64,000 bases of DNA from Terrisporobacter glycolicus ATCC 14880 = DSM 1288. GTDB taxonomy: Bacteria; Bacillota; Clostridia; Peptostreptococcales; Peptostreptococcaceae. Position 1 is the stretch's first letter. Each line of letters opens with the position of its first letter. Below are positions 63,377-64,000 of this stretch, in pieces. The stretch is from assembly GCF_036812735.1 (NCBI RefSeq), contig NZ_CP117523.1, forward strand, positions 1,922,001 through 1,986,000, given 5' to 3'. The translations under genes were made by a program, and so were the position numbers. The notes under the pieces were generated by a model, which saw only the letters and a list, made by a program, of their open reading frames with translations, made no database searches and was not told where the DNA came from.

Positions 63377-64000
63377 ATGTCTAAAGAAGAAAGTAGAACT
63401 TGCAAGAATGTTCAAGAATGGGAGGAGAAGATTATAAAGATTTTCCCAACGGCTATTCCAAACGAGTGTACATGGTTCGATGAGATAGATATTTTGAATG
63501 TATTGTTTACGTTATGTAGTAACAAGGTGGCGAATATTTTTTACCCAGAAGGCAAGAAATTAGGTATATATGGAGTTGATTTTTCTACTGAAGACAAATG
63601 CATAGAGTTGATTACTGAAAATACTATTGATATAGTAAGCCCCTTAAAGCTTTCTTTTCACTATTATGATGATGCTTTAGAGTGGAGCTATTTTAGATTA
63701 GAAACAGATGACTTAAAACAAATAAGTAAAACTAAAAATGAATTACATAAAGAAGCACTAATATCTTTTGATGATGGAAATTACTTGGATGTAATGTCAG
63801 GAGTAGAAAAGTATGGAGATAAAGATAAGTTAGAGAGCTTATTAATTGAAGATGCAAAATTAGTTAATAGATATATAAAAAAATCATCTTTTTTAATATT
63901 TGCTAGAAGCTCATACTTTAAAGAATTTTATGATAAATCCTTTAATTCATTTTCTGATGAAGAATTATCAGATATGATTGAATGCTTAATCTTAAATGGT
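63377..64000 (+). CDS. Unknown protein, cut by the window end
   Basis: An open frame of 208 codons starts at ATG 63377 with GAGGAGG at the usual distance, and no stop is reached. The visible part is acidic and soluble. It opens MSKEESRTCKNVQEWEEKII, contains GVDFSTEDKCIELITENTID and has Asp/Glu-rich helices toward the cut. No family is recognised and the C-terminus lies outside the window. Confidence 0.7.
   Translation, partial: MSKEESRTCKNVQEWEEKIIKIFPTAIPNECTWFDEIDILNVLFTLCSNKVANIFYPEGKKLGIYGVDFSTEDKCIELITENTIDIVSPLKLSFHYYDDALEWSYFRLETDDLKQISKTKNELHKEALISFDDGNYLDVMSGVEKYGDKDKLESLLIEDAKLVNRYIKKSSFLIFARSSYFKEFYDKSFNSFSDEELSDMIECLILNG

Overview
The window is very AT-rich and its genes use strong AGGAGG-type ribosome binding sites, many followed closely by U-tailed hairpins. 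Gene content points to an anaerobic, spore-forming-type Firmicute of the class Clostridia: miaB, mutS-mutL-miaA-hfq-ynbB order, DUF1540, DUF4363/DUF421, DUF169, LCP pairs, a Re-citrate synthase route and a NuoE/NuoF/GltD-type redox complex. The gene order and the long MutS (947 residues) suggest Peptostreptococcaceae (Clostridioides/Terrisporobacter-like). That placement is inference; no rRNA or tRNA gene is present to test it. I see no CRISPR array, insertion sequence or prophage.

Layout. 0-2.5 kb: a conserved membrane protein and an orphan winged-helix protein. 2.5-5.4 kb: a lysine riboswitch controlling lysC-lysA. 5.5-7.6 kb: TPR-like lipoprotein, an RsuA/RluB pseudouridine synthase and MnmM. 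7.6-9.6 kb: an RpiR-type regulator behind a perfect inverted repeat, then an arginine-type T-box leader with two antiterminator/terminator modules in front of a decayed carbamoyltransferase gene. 9.9-14.1 kb: citrate synthase (Re-type/AksA), aconitase and isocitrate dehydrogenase, i.e. the route from oxaloacetate and acetyl-CoA to 2-oxoglutarate and glutamate. 14.2-18.6 kb: metallo-beta-lactamase-fold protein, methyltransferase, Cys-rich membrane protein, FabG-like SDR, nitroreductase and an unknown protein.

18.7-20.4 kb holds unrecognised material: an unknown protein with a C-terminal membrane segment, a frameshifted DUF169 gene and two overlapping tiny ORFs. 20.4-28.1 kb: DUF6483, UvsE, DUF4363/DUF421 pair, C_GCAxxG_C_C protein, MiaB, a gene remnant, CoA pyrophosphatase, LarA-like protein and a 32-residue membrane peptide. 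28.5-36.1 kb: mutS-mutL-miaA-hfq and a methionine gamma-lyase-family gene. 36.1-39.0 kb: a stand-alone SIR2 protein, DUF554 and an unknown gene.

39.5-45.4 kb: a three-gene redox operon (NuoE-like, NuoF-like and a 1165-residue GltD-NuoG fusion) with a Rex-like operator at its promoter. It best fits a Stn-type NADH/ferredoxin/NADP+ bifurcating transhydrogenase. 45.4-55.3 kb: an orphan substrate-binding lipoprotein, two LCP cell-wall ligases, a BMP-type nucleoside ABC transporter, and the SsuBC-like ATPase and permease that probably serve the orphan binding protein. 55.3-64 kb: DUF985 cupin, a FecCD-type ABC transporter with a co-transcribed methyltransferase, DUF1540, a solitary holin-like protein, an alpha/beta hydrolase, a family 2 glycosyltransferase and a gene cut by the window end.

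No single cassette stands out as a complete new system. The most unusual items are the duplicated T-box decision module on a dying gene, the fusion redox complex with its Rex-like site, the overlapping mini-ORFs at 20.2 kb, the ABC-transporter/methyltransferase operon and the lone SIR2 protein.
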